From: an uncultured Rhodanobacteraceae bacterium | Lineage (GTDB): Bacteria; Pseudomonadota; Gammaproteobacteria; Xanthomonadales; SZUA-5 | Direction: 5' to 3' | NCBI GenBank assembly: GCA_937928755.1 | Contig: CALEZI010000173.1 | Coordinates: forward strand, 1 to 26,524 | DNA: 26,524 bases | Part shown: in pieces, positions 1-6,477 of the stretch | How the letters are laid out: each line of letters opens with the position of its first letter | How positions within the stretch are numbered: position 1 is the stretch's first letter | Position numbers and translations under genes: made by a program | The notes under the pieces: model-generated | Told to the model about the DNA's origin: nothing | Databases searched by the model: none | The model's input: the letters and a program-made list of their open reading frames with translations, nothing else

Positions 1-518
1 AAGCAGCGGCGCAGGAAGGCGTCGGGCAGTTCCTTCTCGTTGTTGCTGGTGATGATGACGATCGGCCGCGTGCGTGCGCGCACCAGTTCCTGGGTCTCGT
101 AGACGTAGAACTCCATGCGATCGAGCTCGCGCAACAGGTCGTTGGGGAACTCGATGTCGGCCTTGTCGATCTCGTCGATCAGCAGCACCAGCCGCTGTTC
201 GCTGGCGAAAGCCTCCCACAGCTTGCCGGGAACCACGTAGTTCCTGATCTCGCTGGCACGCGCGTCGCCGAGCTGGGCGTCGCGCAGGCGGTTGACGGCG
301 TCGTATTCGTACAAGCCGTGCTGCGCCTTGGTGGTGCTCTTGATATGCCATTCGATCAGCGGCGCGCCGGCGGCGCGCGCGATTTCCTGCGCCAGCAGGG
401 TCTTGCCGGTACCCGGCTCGCCCTTGACCAGCAGCGGCCGTTCCAGGGTGATGGCTGCATTTACCGCGAGCTGCAGCTCGCGCGGGGCGACATAACGATC
501 GGTACCGGAGAAGCGCAT
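1..518 (-). CDS. MoxR-family AAA+ ATPase, 3' end beyond window
   Basis: The reading frame runs from an ATG at 518 off the left edge, so only the first 172 residues are visible. The protein opens MRFSGTDRYVAPRELQLAVN. It then shows a Walker A loop (GEPGTGKT, about residues 34-41), a Walker B segment (LVLLIDEIDKAD) and a sensor-1 stretch (ITSNNEKELPDAFLRRC). These are the hallmarks of the MoxR branch of AAA+ ATPases. MoxR proteins act as chaperone-like ATPases in the cytoplasm, often working with von Willebrand factor A proteins encoded beside them. Any such partner would lie left of this window, so the client cannot be inferred here. The neighbour upstream on the same strand is separated by 245 bases of repeat-rich DNA, so the gene probably has its own promoter. 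Confidence 0.93.
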   Translation of the reverse strand, partial: MRFSGTDRYVAPRELQLAVNAAITLERPLLVKGEPGTGKTLLAQEIARAAGAPLIEWHIKSTTKAQHGLYEYDAVNRLRDAQLGDARASEIRNYVVPGKLWEAFASEQRLVLLIDEIDKADIEFPNDLLRELDRMEFYVYETQELVRARTRPIVIITSNNEKELPDAFLRRC

Positions 519-558
519 GGGGATGGGTCGTGGGATCGATGCGTGAACGATAGCAGGC

Positions 559-757
559 GTGCGTGTGGAGCTAGTGCGGGGCTGGGTGAAGCAAGTGCGG
601 GACTGGGTGAAGCAGGAGCGGGGCTGGGGGCTGGGGCGGATGGGCGTGTCTTGCGACGAGGCCGCAGGTCGCCGATCTCGCGTGTGCTTGCAGTCACGCG
701 CCCCAGCCCCCAGTCCCGCCTCTGCTTCCCGCCTTTACAAGCCCCGCTCTTGCTACC
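559..757. repeat. Word-repeat element: 21-bp tandem copies with an inverted arm
   Basis: Two near-identical 21-bp units (573-593 and 594-614; words GCGGGGCTGGGTGAAGCA and GCGGGACTGGGTGAAGCA) are followed by a third, degraded unit (615-635) that ends in GGGGCTGGGGGCTGGGG. After a 60-base spacer, the inverse complement of the same words (CCCCAGCCCCCAGTCCCGCC) lies at about 701-720 and decays toward 757. The element fills the gap between the MoxR gene and the 3' end of the gene to its right. The arms could fold into a long hairpin. I see no coding function. Confidence 0.7.
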
Positions 758-763
758 CGGCAA

Positions 764-1303
764 TCAGCGCGGACACGCCACCGCAACGCCTTCCGCGTTG
801 TAGCAGGTGCCGCTGTGCTGCACGCCCTGGCCGCTCGCAGCCGTGGTTTGGCCTTGATAGCTGCTGCCGCTGGCGCTGGTGGCGCTGGTATTGCGCACGC
901 CGCTCAGGTTGCCGTTGCCGTCGCCGCTGGCCGATCCGCTGGTCTGCAAGCGCCCACCCGCCGCACTCTCCGCGGCGGCGCCACCATGACGCGAGAAGCT
1001 GCCGTCGGCGCTGGCGGTGGTCTGGCTGGCACGCGCGGCACGACCGCCGCCGGCGGTCTCGGCCGCACCGCCGCTGGATGCGACGGCATTGCCGGCCCCG
1101 TCGGTAGTGACGCCGGCGCCGCGTGCATGGCGACCGCCCTTGGGGCCGGCGCCGACTGCCGCGCTACCGGCGGTGACGCCGCCGGCCGCATTGGTGGTGG
1201 CGCCGCGCGCCTTGGCACGCCCGGCGGCGTCGGCGGGCAGCGCGAGCGTCAGCGCGGTCAGAGTCGCGAACGCGATCAGGGTGGATTGGATCAGCTTGTT
1301 CAT
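764..1303 (-). CDS. Exported Gly/Ala/Ser/Thr-rich protein of unknown function
   Basis: I chose the ATG at 1303 (MNKLIQSTLIAF) because an AAGGGA ribosome-binding site lies just upstream and a good signal peptide follows: a short basic start, a hydrophobic core, and ALPADAA as the likely cleavage region. The predicted protein has 179 residues. The mature part is almost wholly small residues (Gly, Ala, Ser, Thr) with scattered Asn, Gln and Arg, and has no recognisable domain. It ends in GTCYNAEGVAVACPR, which contains the only two cysteines of the mature chain, so a C-terminal disulphide is possible. Composition resembles loosely repetitive cell-surface or periplasmic proteins, but I do not recognise a family. 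Its function is unknown. The reading frame itself is well supported by signal peptide and ribosome-binding site. Confidence 0.72.
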   Translation of the reverse strand: MNKLIQSTLIAFATLTALTLALPADAAGRAKARGATTNAAGGVTAGSAAVGAGPKGGRHARGAGVTTDGAGNAVASSGGAAETAGGGRAARASQTTASADGSFSRHGGAAAESAAGGRLQTSGSASGDGNGNLSGVRNTSATSASGSSYQGQTTAASGQGVQHSGTCYNAEGVAVACPR

Positions 1304-1320
1304 GGTGGGTCCCTTGGAAG

Positions 1321-1352
1321 TTAGTGAGTGGTGACGGGTGAGCGGTGAGTGG
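1321..1352. repeat. GTGAGTGGTGA-type short word array
   Basis: The stretch repeats variants of the word GTGAGTG/GTGACGG/GTGAGCG several times. It resembles one arm of the other word-repeat elements in this window, but I see no inverted partner nearby. It lies in the leader of the exported repeat-rich protein, just upstream of its ribosome-binding site. Confidence 0.5.
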
Positions 1353-1377
1353 CAGGAACGATGAGCGGTTTGAGTCG

Positions 1378-1401
1378 CTTCTCCCCACACGTGGGGAGAA
1401 G
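1378..1401 (-). terminator. Perfect 11-bp inverted repeat after the Spy-like gene
   Basis: CTTCTCCCCAC at 1378-1388 and GTGGGGAGAAG at 1391-1401 are perfect inverse complements with two bases between them. The hairpin begins seven bases past the stop codon of the Spy/CpxP-like gene. There is no T-tract, so it may stabilise the 3' end or attenuate rather than act as a classical intrinsic terminator. Confidence 0.5.
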
Positions 1402-1407
1402 GACATG

Positions 1408-1857
1408 TCACCCCTCGCCCTGCAGCACTTCGAAGGCGCGGATGGCGCGTTCGGCGCGTTCGGTGACTTCGATCAGGAACTCGCGGACTTGTGCTTGCTG
1501 GTGTGGGTTGAGCCCGCTGTAGAAGGCCAGTCGACGGTCGCGCAACTGGCGTTGCTGCATCAGCGCGGTCAGTGCGATCGACTGGTAGTCCTGACCGATC
1601 GCGCGCAGGTCGACGTCCGGCTCGGCGAGCGCCTCACGGGTCTCGGCCAATTCCAGCTTCACATGCATCAGGGTGTCCTGACGCAGCGCCTGGGCGTCGA
1701 CCTGGATCGCTTTCCACTCGGCGGCCTGGGTTGCATCGAGGCCGAGTTCACTGGCGGTTGGCGGAGTCGGGCGATTGAGGAACGGGCCGGCAACGGCCTG
1801 GTCGGCGCGAGCGAAACCGGCGACCAGCGCCAGGGCCAACAGCGTCTTGCGGATCAT
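1408..1857 (-). CDS. Spy/CpxP-like periplasmic protein
   Basis: The start is the ATG at 1857 (MIRKTLLALALVAGFARA), preceded by a GAGGTT ribosome-binding site. A longer frame upstream reads through the regulatory region and is unlikely. The 149-residue product has a signal peptide with cleavage near residues 18-24 and a mature part predicted to be almost all helix. It carries a DATQAAEWKAI segment and a later FYSGLNPHQQAQVREFL segment. This pattern of two LTxxQ-like helical hairpins is that of the Spy/CpxP periplasmic chaperone and heavy-metal-sensor family, whose members bind misfolded or stressed envelope proteins and can restrain a sensor kinase. It is divergent from an OmpR-type two-component pair, the same arrangement as cpxP beside cpxRA, so it is probably the target and feedback modulator of that pair. 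Family membership is moderately sure; the regulatory role is inferred from position. Confidence 0.72.
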   Translation of the reverse strand: MIRKTLLALALVAGFARADQAVAGPFLNRPTPPTASELGLDATQAAEWKAIQVDAQALRQDTLMHVKLELAETREALAEPDVDLRAIGQDYQSIALTALMQQRQLRDRRLAFYSGLNPHQQAQVREFLIEVTERAERAIRAFEVLQGEG

Positions 1858-1946
1858 GGGATGGAACCTCGGGTGAGCCGCCCCGTTGGCGGCAGGCTCA
1901 GATTCGCAACGAGCGGTAAGCCATGTGTGTGCGCGGGCAGCGCAAT

Positions 1947-2004
1947 TGCAAGCAGATGTTTCCAGTGCGCGCGCCACGCACATCTGCTCATGCGGATGCT
2001 TGCA
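1947..2004. promoter_or_regulatory. Nested inverted repeats in the divergent Spy-like/regulator promoter region
   Basis: AGCAGATGT at 1951-1959 pairs perfectly with ACATCTGCT at 1980-1988. TGCAAGCA at 1947-1954 pairs perfectly with TGCTTGCA at 1997-2004. The right outer arm overlaps the proposed -35 element of the response regulator. This is a candidate operator for the neighbouring OmpR-type regulator, controlling both divergent genes. The assignment is inferred. Confidence 0.45.
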
Positions 2005-2029
2005 GGCAGCCACAGTGCGCGGCTACAAA
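2000..2029 (+). promoter_or_regulatory. Candidate sigma-70 promoter of the response regulator, possibly leaderless
   Basis: TTGCAG (2000-2005) and TACAAA (2024-2029) are separated by 18 bases. Transcription would start around 2036, which is the first base of the start codon. No Shine-Dalgarno sequence is visible upstream of that ATG, consistent with a leaderless message. Confidence 0.4.
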
Positions 2030-2035
2030 GCGGCC

Positions 2036-2743
2036 ATGAACAACGAACGCATTCTGTTGGTGGACGACGATCCGGGTCTGCGCGACCTGATGTCGCGTTA
2101 TCTCGTGCGCGAGGGCTTCGAGGTCAAGGCGGTCGCCGAGGGCACGCAGGCGCGGCGCGCGCTGGACCAGGGTCATTTCGACCTGATCGTGCTCGATCTG
2201 ATGTTGCCGGGCGAGGATGGCTTGAGCCTGCTCAAGCGCTGGCGCGTCGAAGGCGTGCCGACGCCGGTGATCATGTTGACCGCCAAGGGCGACGAGGTCG
2301 ACCGCATCGTCGGACTTGAACTGGGCGCCGACGACTACCTGCCGAAGCCGTGCAATCCGCGCGAACTGCTGGCGCGCATCCGCGCCGTCCTGCGCCGGGC
2401 CAGCGCCGTGTCGGTGCCCGGCGCGCCCGGCGCGCCCGATGCCGAGGTGAGTTTCGGTCGCTGTCGGCTGGATCCGGCGACGCGCACGCTGCATAGCGCG
2501 GGCGCGTCGCATCGATTGACCAGCGGTGACTTCGCGTTGCTGAGCGCGCTGGTGCGACATCCGCGCGTGCCGCTGACACGTGATCGTTTGATCAGTCTCG
2601 CGCGTGGGCGCGACAGCGATCCCTTCGAGCGTTCGATCGATGTCGCGATCTCCAAACTGCGGCGCCTGATCGAAGACGATCCGAAGGCGCCGCGCCACAT
2701 CCAGACGGTCTGGGGACACGGTTATGTCTTTGTCCCGGACTGA
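2036..2743 (+). CDS. OmpR/PhoB-family response regulator
   Basis: The 235-residue protein starts at MNNERILLVDDDPGLRDLM; the longer frame upstream crosses the divergent regulatory region and is rejected. The receiver domain (residues 5-120) has the acidic pocket DDD at 10-12, the phospho-acceptor Asp54 (VLDLMLPGEDG), Thr82 and Lys104 (LPKPCNPRELLARI). After a short Pro/Gly/Ala linker comes a winged-helix output domain (about 135-235) ending in QTVWGHGYVFVPD, typical of the OmpR class. It is a DNA-binding transcription regulator switched by its cognate kinase, which overlaps its last 20 bases. Position opposite a Spy/CpxP-like gene suggests an envelope-stress role. The family is certain; the stimulus is inferred. 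Confidence 0.95.
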   Translation: MNNERILLVDDDPGLRDLMSRYLVREGFEVKAVAEGTQARRALDQGHFDLIVLDLMLPGEDGLSLLKRWRVEGVPTPVIMLTAKGDEVDRIVGLELGADDYLPKPCNPRELLARIRAVLRRASAVSVPGAPGAPDAEVSFGRCRLDPATRTLHSAGASHRLTSGDFALLSALVRHPRVPLTRDRLISLARGRDSDPFERSIDVAISKLRRLIEDDPKAPRHIQTVWGHGYVFVPD

Positions 2744-4064
2744 ACGGCGCGGTTGGCGCACGGTGCACCTGCTGCTGGCTGCGTTGCTCGGTTTCCTGCT
2801 GGTGCTGGTCACGGTGACGCTGCTGTTGCTGCGACATTCGGCGATGACGCCTTCGGTACGCCAGTTGGCGCTGCCGCTGATGACGATCGCCGATCTGGTC
2901 GATGCCGCGGACGCCGCCGGTGCCAGCCCGGTTGTGCTGCAGCAGCGTGGTGTACTGCGCGCGCCATCGCCGCCGCCGGCGCTGACCCTGGTGCCGGTGC
3001 CGTTCCTCGATGCGCTGGCGGCATATCTGCGCGAGCACAGCGGCCGCCAGGTGCGGCTGGAGCGCGATCGCGACGGGACCACCCGGTTGTGGCTGAGCAG
3101 CGCGCGCGGCGACTGGATCGGCATGCCACTGGAACCGTTGCGCTCGCTGGTCGCGCGCTTCGCGGTGCTGGTCGTGGTGTTCGCGCTGCTGCTTGCGGCG
3201 CTGGCTGCCTGGTGGCTGGCGCGCCGTCTTGCGGCGCCCCTGGAGCGCCTCGCTGCCGCGGCCGGGCGTTTGCCGGAGCCGGTCGACGCCAGCGATTTCC
3301 GTGTCGGCGGCCCGCGCGAGGTGCAACTGCTCGGCAATCGGCTGGCCGAAGCGATTGCGCGCATCGACGCGCAGCGCCGCGAGCGCGATCTGCTGCTGGC
3401 CGGACTCAGCCACGACCTGCGCACGCCTTTGATGCGCCTGCTGCTGCGCGTCGACCTGCTGGATTCGATTCCCGAGGACGAACGTGCCGCAATCGATGCC
3501 GACATCGGCGAGCTCGACCGGCGCATCGACCGCTTCATCGAACACGCGCGCACCGGCGCCGAGGAGCCGATGCAGATGCTCGACCTGGTGCCACTGCTGC
3601 ATGCCGAGGTCGAAGCCAGCCGCAGCCGCGGCCACGCCTGGCAGGGCGAGCTGCCGGAGCAGGCCACGCTGCGCGGCCAGCCGGGCGTGCTCGGTCGCCT
3701 GATCGCCAATCTGATCGACAACGCCGAGCAGCATGGCGCGGCGCCGTTCACGGTCGACCTCGACCTCGACCGCGTGCCGGCTAGCGCAGGCAGCGGCGCC
3801 AGTTGGCGGCTGCGTATCGACAACGGCGTTGCCGCAGCCTCCATTGAGCATGCGCAAGCGCCGCCGCACCGCGGCTTCGGCCTGGCCTTGTGCCGGCACA
3901 TCGCACTGGCCCACGGCGGCTCGCTCGAGCGCGACCTCGACGATCAGCGGCATCGCGTCGAGTTGCGGCTGCCGGCGGAAGAGAGTCCCTTTCTCCCAGG
4001 AACCAAGCCCCGGGGTTGCCCACGCCGACCAATACCGATGGACCACTCGGCAACTCGGGCCTAA
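2724..4064 (+). CDS. Inner-membrane sensor histidine kinase, EnvZ/CpxA-like architecture
   Basis: The ATG at 2724 lies inside the end of the regulator gene, so the two are translationally linked. The 446-residue protein has a membrane helix at 13-36, a periplasmic segment of about 100 residues, a second helix at 141-163 (ending in WWLARRLAAPLERL), a HAMP-like linker, and the H-box LLAGLSHDLRTPL with His230. The N-box is LIANLIDNAEQHG (Asn329, Asn333), and the glycine-rich box is RGFGLALC (383-390). The region between the N-box and this glycine box is unusually short: the D-x-G motif is reduced to IDNG (365-368), and only about 15 residues stand where a full ATP lid would be. It should phosphorylate the adjacent regulator. 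The last 30 residues form a Pro/Arg-rich tail beyond the usual kinase end. Confidence 0.93.
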   Translation: MSLSRTERRGWRTVHLLLAALLGFLLVLVTVTLLLLRHSAMTPSVRQLALPLMTIADLVDAADAAGASPVVLQQRGVLRAPSPPPALTLVPVPFLDALAAYLREHSGRQVRLERDRDGTTRLWLSSARGDWIGMPLEPLRSLVARFAVLVVVFALLLAALAAWWLARRLAAPLERLAAAAGRLPEPVDASDFRVGGPREVQLLGNRLAEAIARIDAQRRERDLLLAGLSHDLRTPLMRLLLRVDLLDSIPEDERAAIDADIGELDRRIDRFIEHARTGAEEPMQMLDLVPLLHAEVEASRSRGHAWQGELPEQATLRGQPGVLGRLIANLIDNAEQHGAAPFTVDLDLDRVPASAGSGASWRLRIDNGVAAASIEHAQAPPHRGFGLALCRHIALAHGGSLERDLDDQRHRVELRLPAEESPFLPGTKPRGCPRRPIPMDHSATRA

Positions 4065-4095
4065 GCTCACAATTCCCTTTGCTGGAGTAGCACCG

Positions 4096-4248
4096 ATGAC
4101 CATTTGCCCTGTTGCCATCGCCGTCGGCTGCAAGAAATGCCCGATCTTCTCGGTGTGCCCGGCGAAGTCGCTGATCGGCGACCAACCTTCGAAGTCGGCC
4201 GACGCGCCGCCGCCGAGCAAGGGCAAGTCCGGCAAGGCAAAGAAGTAG
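4096..4248 (+). CDS. Small four-cysteine protein with basic tail
   Basis: This 50-residue frame starts at an ATG with a GGAG ribosome-binding site about ten bases upstream (4082-4085). It opens MTICPVAIAVGCKKCPIFSVC, giving cysteines at 4, 12, 15 and 21 (C-x7-C-x2-C-x5-C), then AKSLIGDQ and a Lys/Ser/Pro-rich tail. The cysteine spacing would suit a metal site or an iron-sulphur cluster. Small proteins with a similar start are, as far as I recall, found in proteobacteria without assigned function, but I cannot check this. It sits 31 bases after the kinase gene and may be co-transcribed with it. The function is unknown. Confidence 0.68.
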   Translation: MTICPVAIAVGCKKCPIFSVCPAKSLIGDQPSKSADAPPPSKGKSGKAKK

Positions 4249-4329
4249 CCGCGGGTCCGCTGGACGCCGATCAGGCTCGCGTCAGCTTCAGCGCGCGATG
4301 CTGGCTGCAAGCGAAAAAGGAGCGTAGCG

Positions 4330-5172
4330 ATGACGCGTGGGCTGCTGCTGGTCGCTGGATGGTTCCTTGCATCGTCGGCGGCTGCCGCCAACTACTGGCA
4401 GTGCGAAGACGTCGACGCGATCAGCCGCGGGCCGGATGCGCTGGCCGAGTTGATGGCGGGCGAAATCGAGCGGTGCCGGCGCACCAATGTGCGCGGCGTG
4501 GATACACTGAACTGCGAGCTGGCGCGGCCGCGCGCAGCGTTTGGCCTGAGCGCGGTGGAAGTCTCCGCGAGCGTGCAGCAGGGTGGAACGCGGCGGCTGT
4601 CGTTGATCTTCCGCGCCGGCGATGAACGCGTGCGCCAGGCGGTCGAGCGCCGTCTTGCGGTGAGCTTCGAGCCCGATATCGGAGGTTACCTGGCGATCTC
4701 GGCGGACGATGTTCGCCGGCGTTTTCGCGTCGCGCTGCGCGACGACGGTGCCACCCAGCTCGCCTGCGAAGTCACCGGCGAACCGGAGCGCAGCCTGATG
4801 GCGACCATCGAGGGTCGCTTGACCTATCCCGGCGCGGCCAAGGCGCCGACCCGCGTGTGCGCGATCCCGGTCGACAGTGCGCTGCCGCTGCGCTGCATCG
4901 AGCTGCCCGAGCGCCTGAAACTGTTTCGCATCGATGGCCTGAGCGCTGCCGAGTACTACATCGCGGCCTATCCGCTGGCCGACAATCCGGATCATGTGGT
5001 GGCCGCCTACGGGCGCTACTTGCGCGACTGCACCGATGCGCCGCCGGGCTGCGTGTCGACGCTGCTGGTGCCGCTGAAACTGAGCGCCGGAATGACCGAA
5101 CTTGGCATCCGCATCGAACAGCGTTTTGCCGAGGTGCCCGAACGCGTGGGCAGGGTGCGCGAAGGGCGCTGA
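4330..5172 (+). CDS. Exported protein of unknown function
   Basis: The ATG at 4330 has a strong AAGGAG ribosome-binding site (4317-4322). The 280-residue product begins MTRGLLLVAGWFLASSAAAAN, a clear signal peptide with a likely cut after the alanine run, so it is probably periplasmic. The mature chain starts NYWQCEDVDA and contains several cysteines spaced through its length, suggesting disulphides. The middle reads like a beta-rich fold (SLIFRAGDERVRQAVERRL, GYLAISADDVRRRF, ATQLACEVTG). I recognise no family motif. It follows the two-component pair and the small cysteine protein on the same strand but has an 81-base gap of its own. The role is unknown; the gene call itself is well supported. 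Confidence 0.8.
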   Translation: MTRGLLLVAGWFLASSAAAANYWQCEDVDAISRGPDALAELMAGEIERCRRTNVRGVDTLNCELARPRAAFGLSAVEVSASVQQGGTRRLSLIFRAGDERVRQAVERRLAVSFEPDIGGYLAISADDVRRRFRVALRDDGATQLACEVTGEPERSLMATIEGRLTYPGAAKAPTRVCAIPVDSALPLRCIELPERLKLFRIDGLSAAEYYIAAYPLADNPDHVVAAYGRYLRDCTDAPPGCVSTLLVPLKLSAGMTELGIRIEQRFAEVPERVGRVREGR

Positions 5173-5187
5173 CGCGGACCAGCAATA

Positions 5188-5206
5188 CGCCGAGTTCGAC
5201 TCGGCG
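5188..5206. terminator. Hairpin between convergent genes
   Basis: CGCCGAG (5188-5194) and CTCGGCG (5200-5206) form a seven-base-pair stem around the loop TTCGA, 15 bases after the stop of the exported protein gene. darP ends 48 bases further on from the other side. There is no T-run, so termination strength is uncertain. Confidence 0.5.
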
Positions 5207-5253
5207 ATCCCGTTCGCCGATGCGTCGACCGCTTGGATCGCTGGCCTGCAGTG

Positions 5254-5826
5254 CTATTCGTCGCGAGATTCGGCGTCGGAATCCTCGCCGGCGTCGTCAG
5301 CGGTCTGGTCGCCGTCGCCCTTGAGCGCCACCTTGATCACCTGAAAGATCGACCGTTGCGCGCTTGGCGCGCGGTTTTCGCGGCGTTCAATCTGCGCCTG
5401 GCGGATCAGTTGCCGCAATCGATGGCGATCGACATCGGGGAAGCTCGCCATGAATTCGGCAAGCACCTCATCGCCGCCTTCGATCAGACGCTCGCGCCAG
5501 CGTTCGATCAGGTGCAGTTCGGCGGTTTCCTTGCGGCGCACTTCCAGCGGTTTGTCGACCGCCAGCCGGATCGGCTCCAGGTCGTCGATCTGCTTGCGCA
5601 TCAACTTGGCGAGGAAATGCACCTGGCGCTTGTGCGCGATTTGCGAGGTGATGCGCCTGGCCAGTTCCACCGCGTCGAGCACCTTCTCGTCGAGCGGCAC
5701 CTTCTTCAGCTGCGACGGCGTCAGCGCCACCAGCCGCTCGGCCAGTTCCAGCACGTCCCAAGCCTCGCGCCGGCGCTGGCTGCGGCTGGGGGGCAGGTTC
5801 TCGTCGTCGAATTCGTTTTCGTTCAT
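5254..5826 (-). CDS. darP: DarP/YjgA, 50S-associated ribosome maturation protein
   Basis: The 190-residue protein starts MNENEFDDENLPPSRSQRRREAWDVLELAERLVALTPSQL. It contains the conserved core VLDAVELARRITSQIAHKRQVHFLAKLMRK, followed by a helical C-terminal half (AELHLIERWRERLIEGGDEVLAEFMASFPDVDRHRLRQLIRQA). This is the YjgA/DUF615 family, renamed DarP, which associates with late 50S ribosomal precursors and helps fold the peptidyl-transferase region of 23S rRNA. Length agrees with the family, apart from an acidic tail of about 25 residues (GDGDQTADDAGEDSDAESRDE) that looks like a lineage-specific extension. It stands alone on the minus strand, with convergent and divergent neighbours, and so has its own promoter. 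Confidence 0.92.
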   Translation of the reverse strand: MNENEFDDENLPPSRSQRRREAWDVLELAERLVALTPSQLKKVPLDEKVLDAVELARRITSQIAHKRQVHFLAKLMRKQIDDLEPIRLAVDKPLEVRRKETAELHLIERWRERLIEGGDEVLAEFMASFPDVDRHRLRQLIRQAQIERRENRAPSAQRSIFQVIKVALKGDGDQTADDAGEDSDAESRDE

Positions 5827-5849
5827 GGCGCGCAGGCTAGCTCATAAAC

Positions 5850-5954
5850 GGTTGTTGGTTGCTGGTTGCAGAAGCGGAATCGGAAGCGGAGGCGACGCGG
5901 GCGGGAGACCCGGCCTTTGATCTTGCCGCCGACAACCAGCAACCAACCACCAAC
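5850..5954. repeat. Word-repeat element: GGTTGTTGGTTGCTGGTTG with inverted arm
   Basis: The word GGTTG(T/C)T is repeated at 5850-5868. The inverse complement (CAACCAGCAACCAACCACCA) lies at 5933-5952 after about 64 bases that include GGAATCGGAAGCGGAGGCG runs. The element fills the divergent gap between darP and the membrane-protein operon, just upstream of the operator boxes. The two arms could pair over roughly 20 bases with small mismatches. Confidence 0.65.
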
Positions 5955-5971
5955 ACCAGCTTTGCGCTCGC

Positions 5972-6024
5972 GTCAAGTGTCCTTGGCTATAGGTAAAGTA
6001 CACTTGACATGACAAGTTCCCTTG
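5972..6024. promoter_or_regulatory. Cluster of three CAAGT-type boxes with a long inverted repeat; candidate operator
   Basis: Three 12-bp boxes of near-identical sequence stand here: CAAGTGTCCTTG (5974-5985), CAAGTGTACTTT read on the minus strand (5995-6006), and CAAGTTCCCTTG (6013-6024). Their centres are 21 and 18 bases apart, so they lie on roughly one face of the helix. GTCAAGTGT (5972-5980) and ACACTTGAC (6000-6008) also form a perfect 9-bp inverted repeat. A consensus-like -35 sequence TTGACA (6004-6009) lies inside the cluster. The most likely ligand is the small XRE-type regulator encoded by the second gene downstream. Confidence 0.6.
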
Positions 6025-6059
6025 ACTAGCCTTGAGTCACTCTATCGCGAAGCCCTGCC

Positions 6060-6452
6060 ATGACTGCCGAACGTCTCGCCGCCAAGCGCCGCTACATGAT
6101 CCGGTTCCTCAGTGCGATGGGGGTCTACTCGATCCTCATCATGATCACCGGCAGCAGCATTCGCCACGTCGACCCGACCTGGGGCAAGGTGTTGCTGGCG
6201 TTGCTGCCGATCATTCCGATCGCTGTTGCGTTGAGCGAACTGCTGCGTTTCGTCGGCAGCCTCGACGAACTGCAGCGCCGGCTGCAGTTCGAAGCGGTGG
6301 CCACTGCCGGCGTGCTCACCTGCATGCTGACTTTCGCCTGGGGCATGCTGGAAATGGCGGGTTTTCCCAAACTGCCGATCGTGCTGGTGACACCGTTGTT
6401 CAGCGCCGCCTACGGCTTCGGTGTCTGGCGTGCGACGCGCAAGTACCAATGA
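6060..6452 (+). CDS. Four-helix inner-membrane protein, partner of an XRE regulator
   Basis: The 130-residue protein has four hydrophobic segments at about 13-30, 43-64, 78-97 and 106-124, with short basic ends (MTAERLAAKRRYM and RATRKYQ). Between helices 2 and 3 is the amphipathic stretch SLDELQRRLQFEA, which looks conserved in character. I do not recognise an assigned function. Small membrane proteins are commonly encoded next to short XRE regulators of the type found 25 bases downstream, and the pair is probably one transcription unit. No clear Shine-Dalgarno sequence is visible before the ATG at 6060. Cytoplasmic-membrane location is safe to infer. A role as a signal-sensing partner of the regulator is speculation. 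Confidence 0.85.
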   Translation: MTAERLAAKRRYMIRFLSAMGVYSILIMITGSSIRHVDPTWGKVLLALLPIIPIAVALSELLRFVGSLDELQRRLQFEAVATAGVLTCMLTFAWGMLEMAGFPKLPIVLVTPLFSAAYGFGVWRATRKYQ

Positions 6453-6477
6453 CGCGCCCGATCCGGATTGGCGCCCC

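Noticed and set aside
559..757. A possible CRISPR array or phage attachment site in the tandem repeats
   Set aside because: The units are directly adjacent without unique spacers, and there are no cas or integrase genes.
1988..4391. Two long minus-strand frames (637 and 599 codons) opposite the two-component pair
   Set aside because: The regulator and kinase on the plus strand are complete with all motifs; the minus frames are low-complexity Arg/Gln/Ala.
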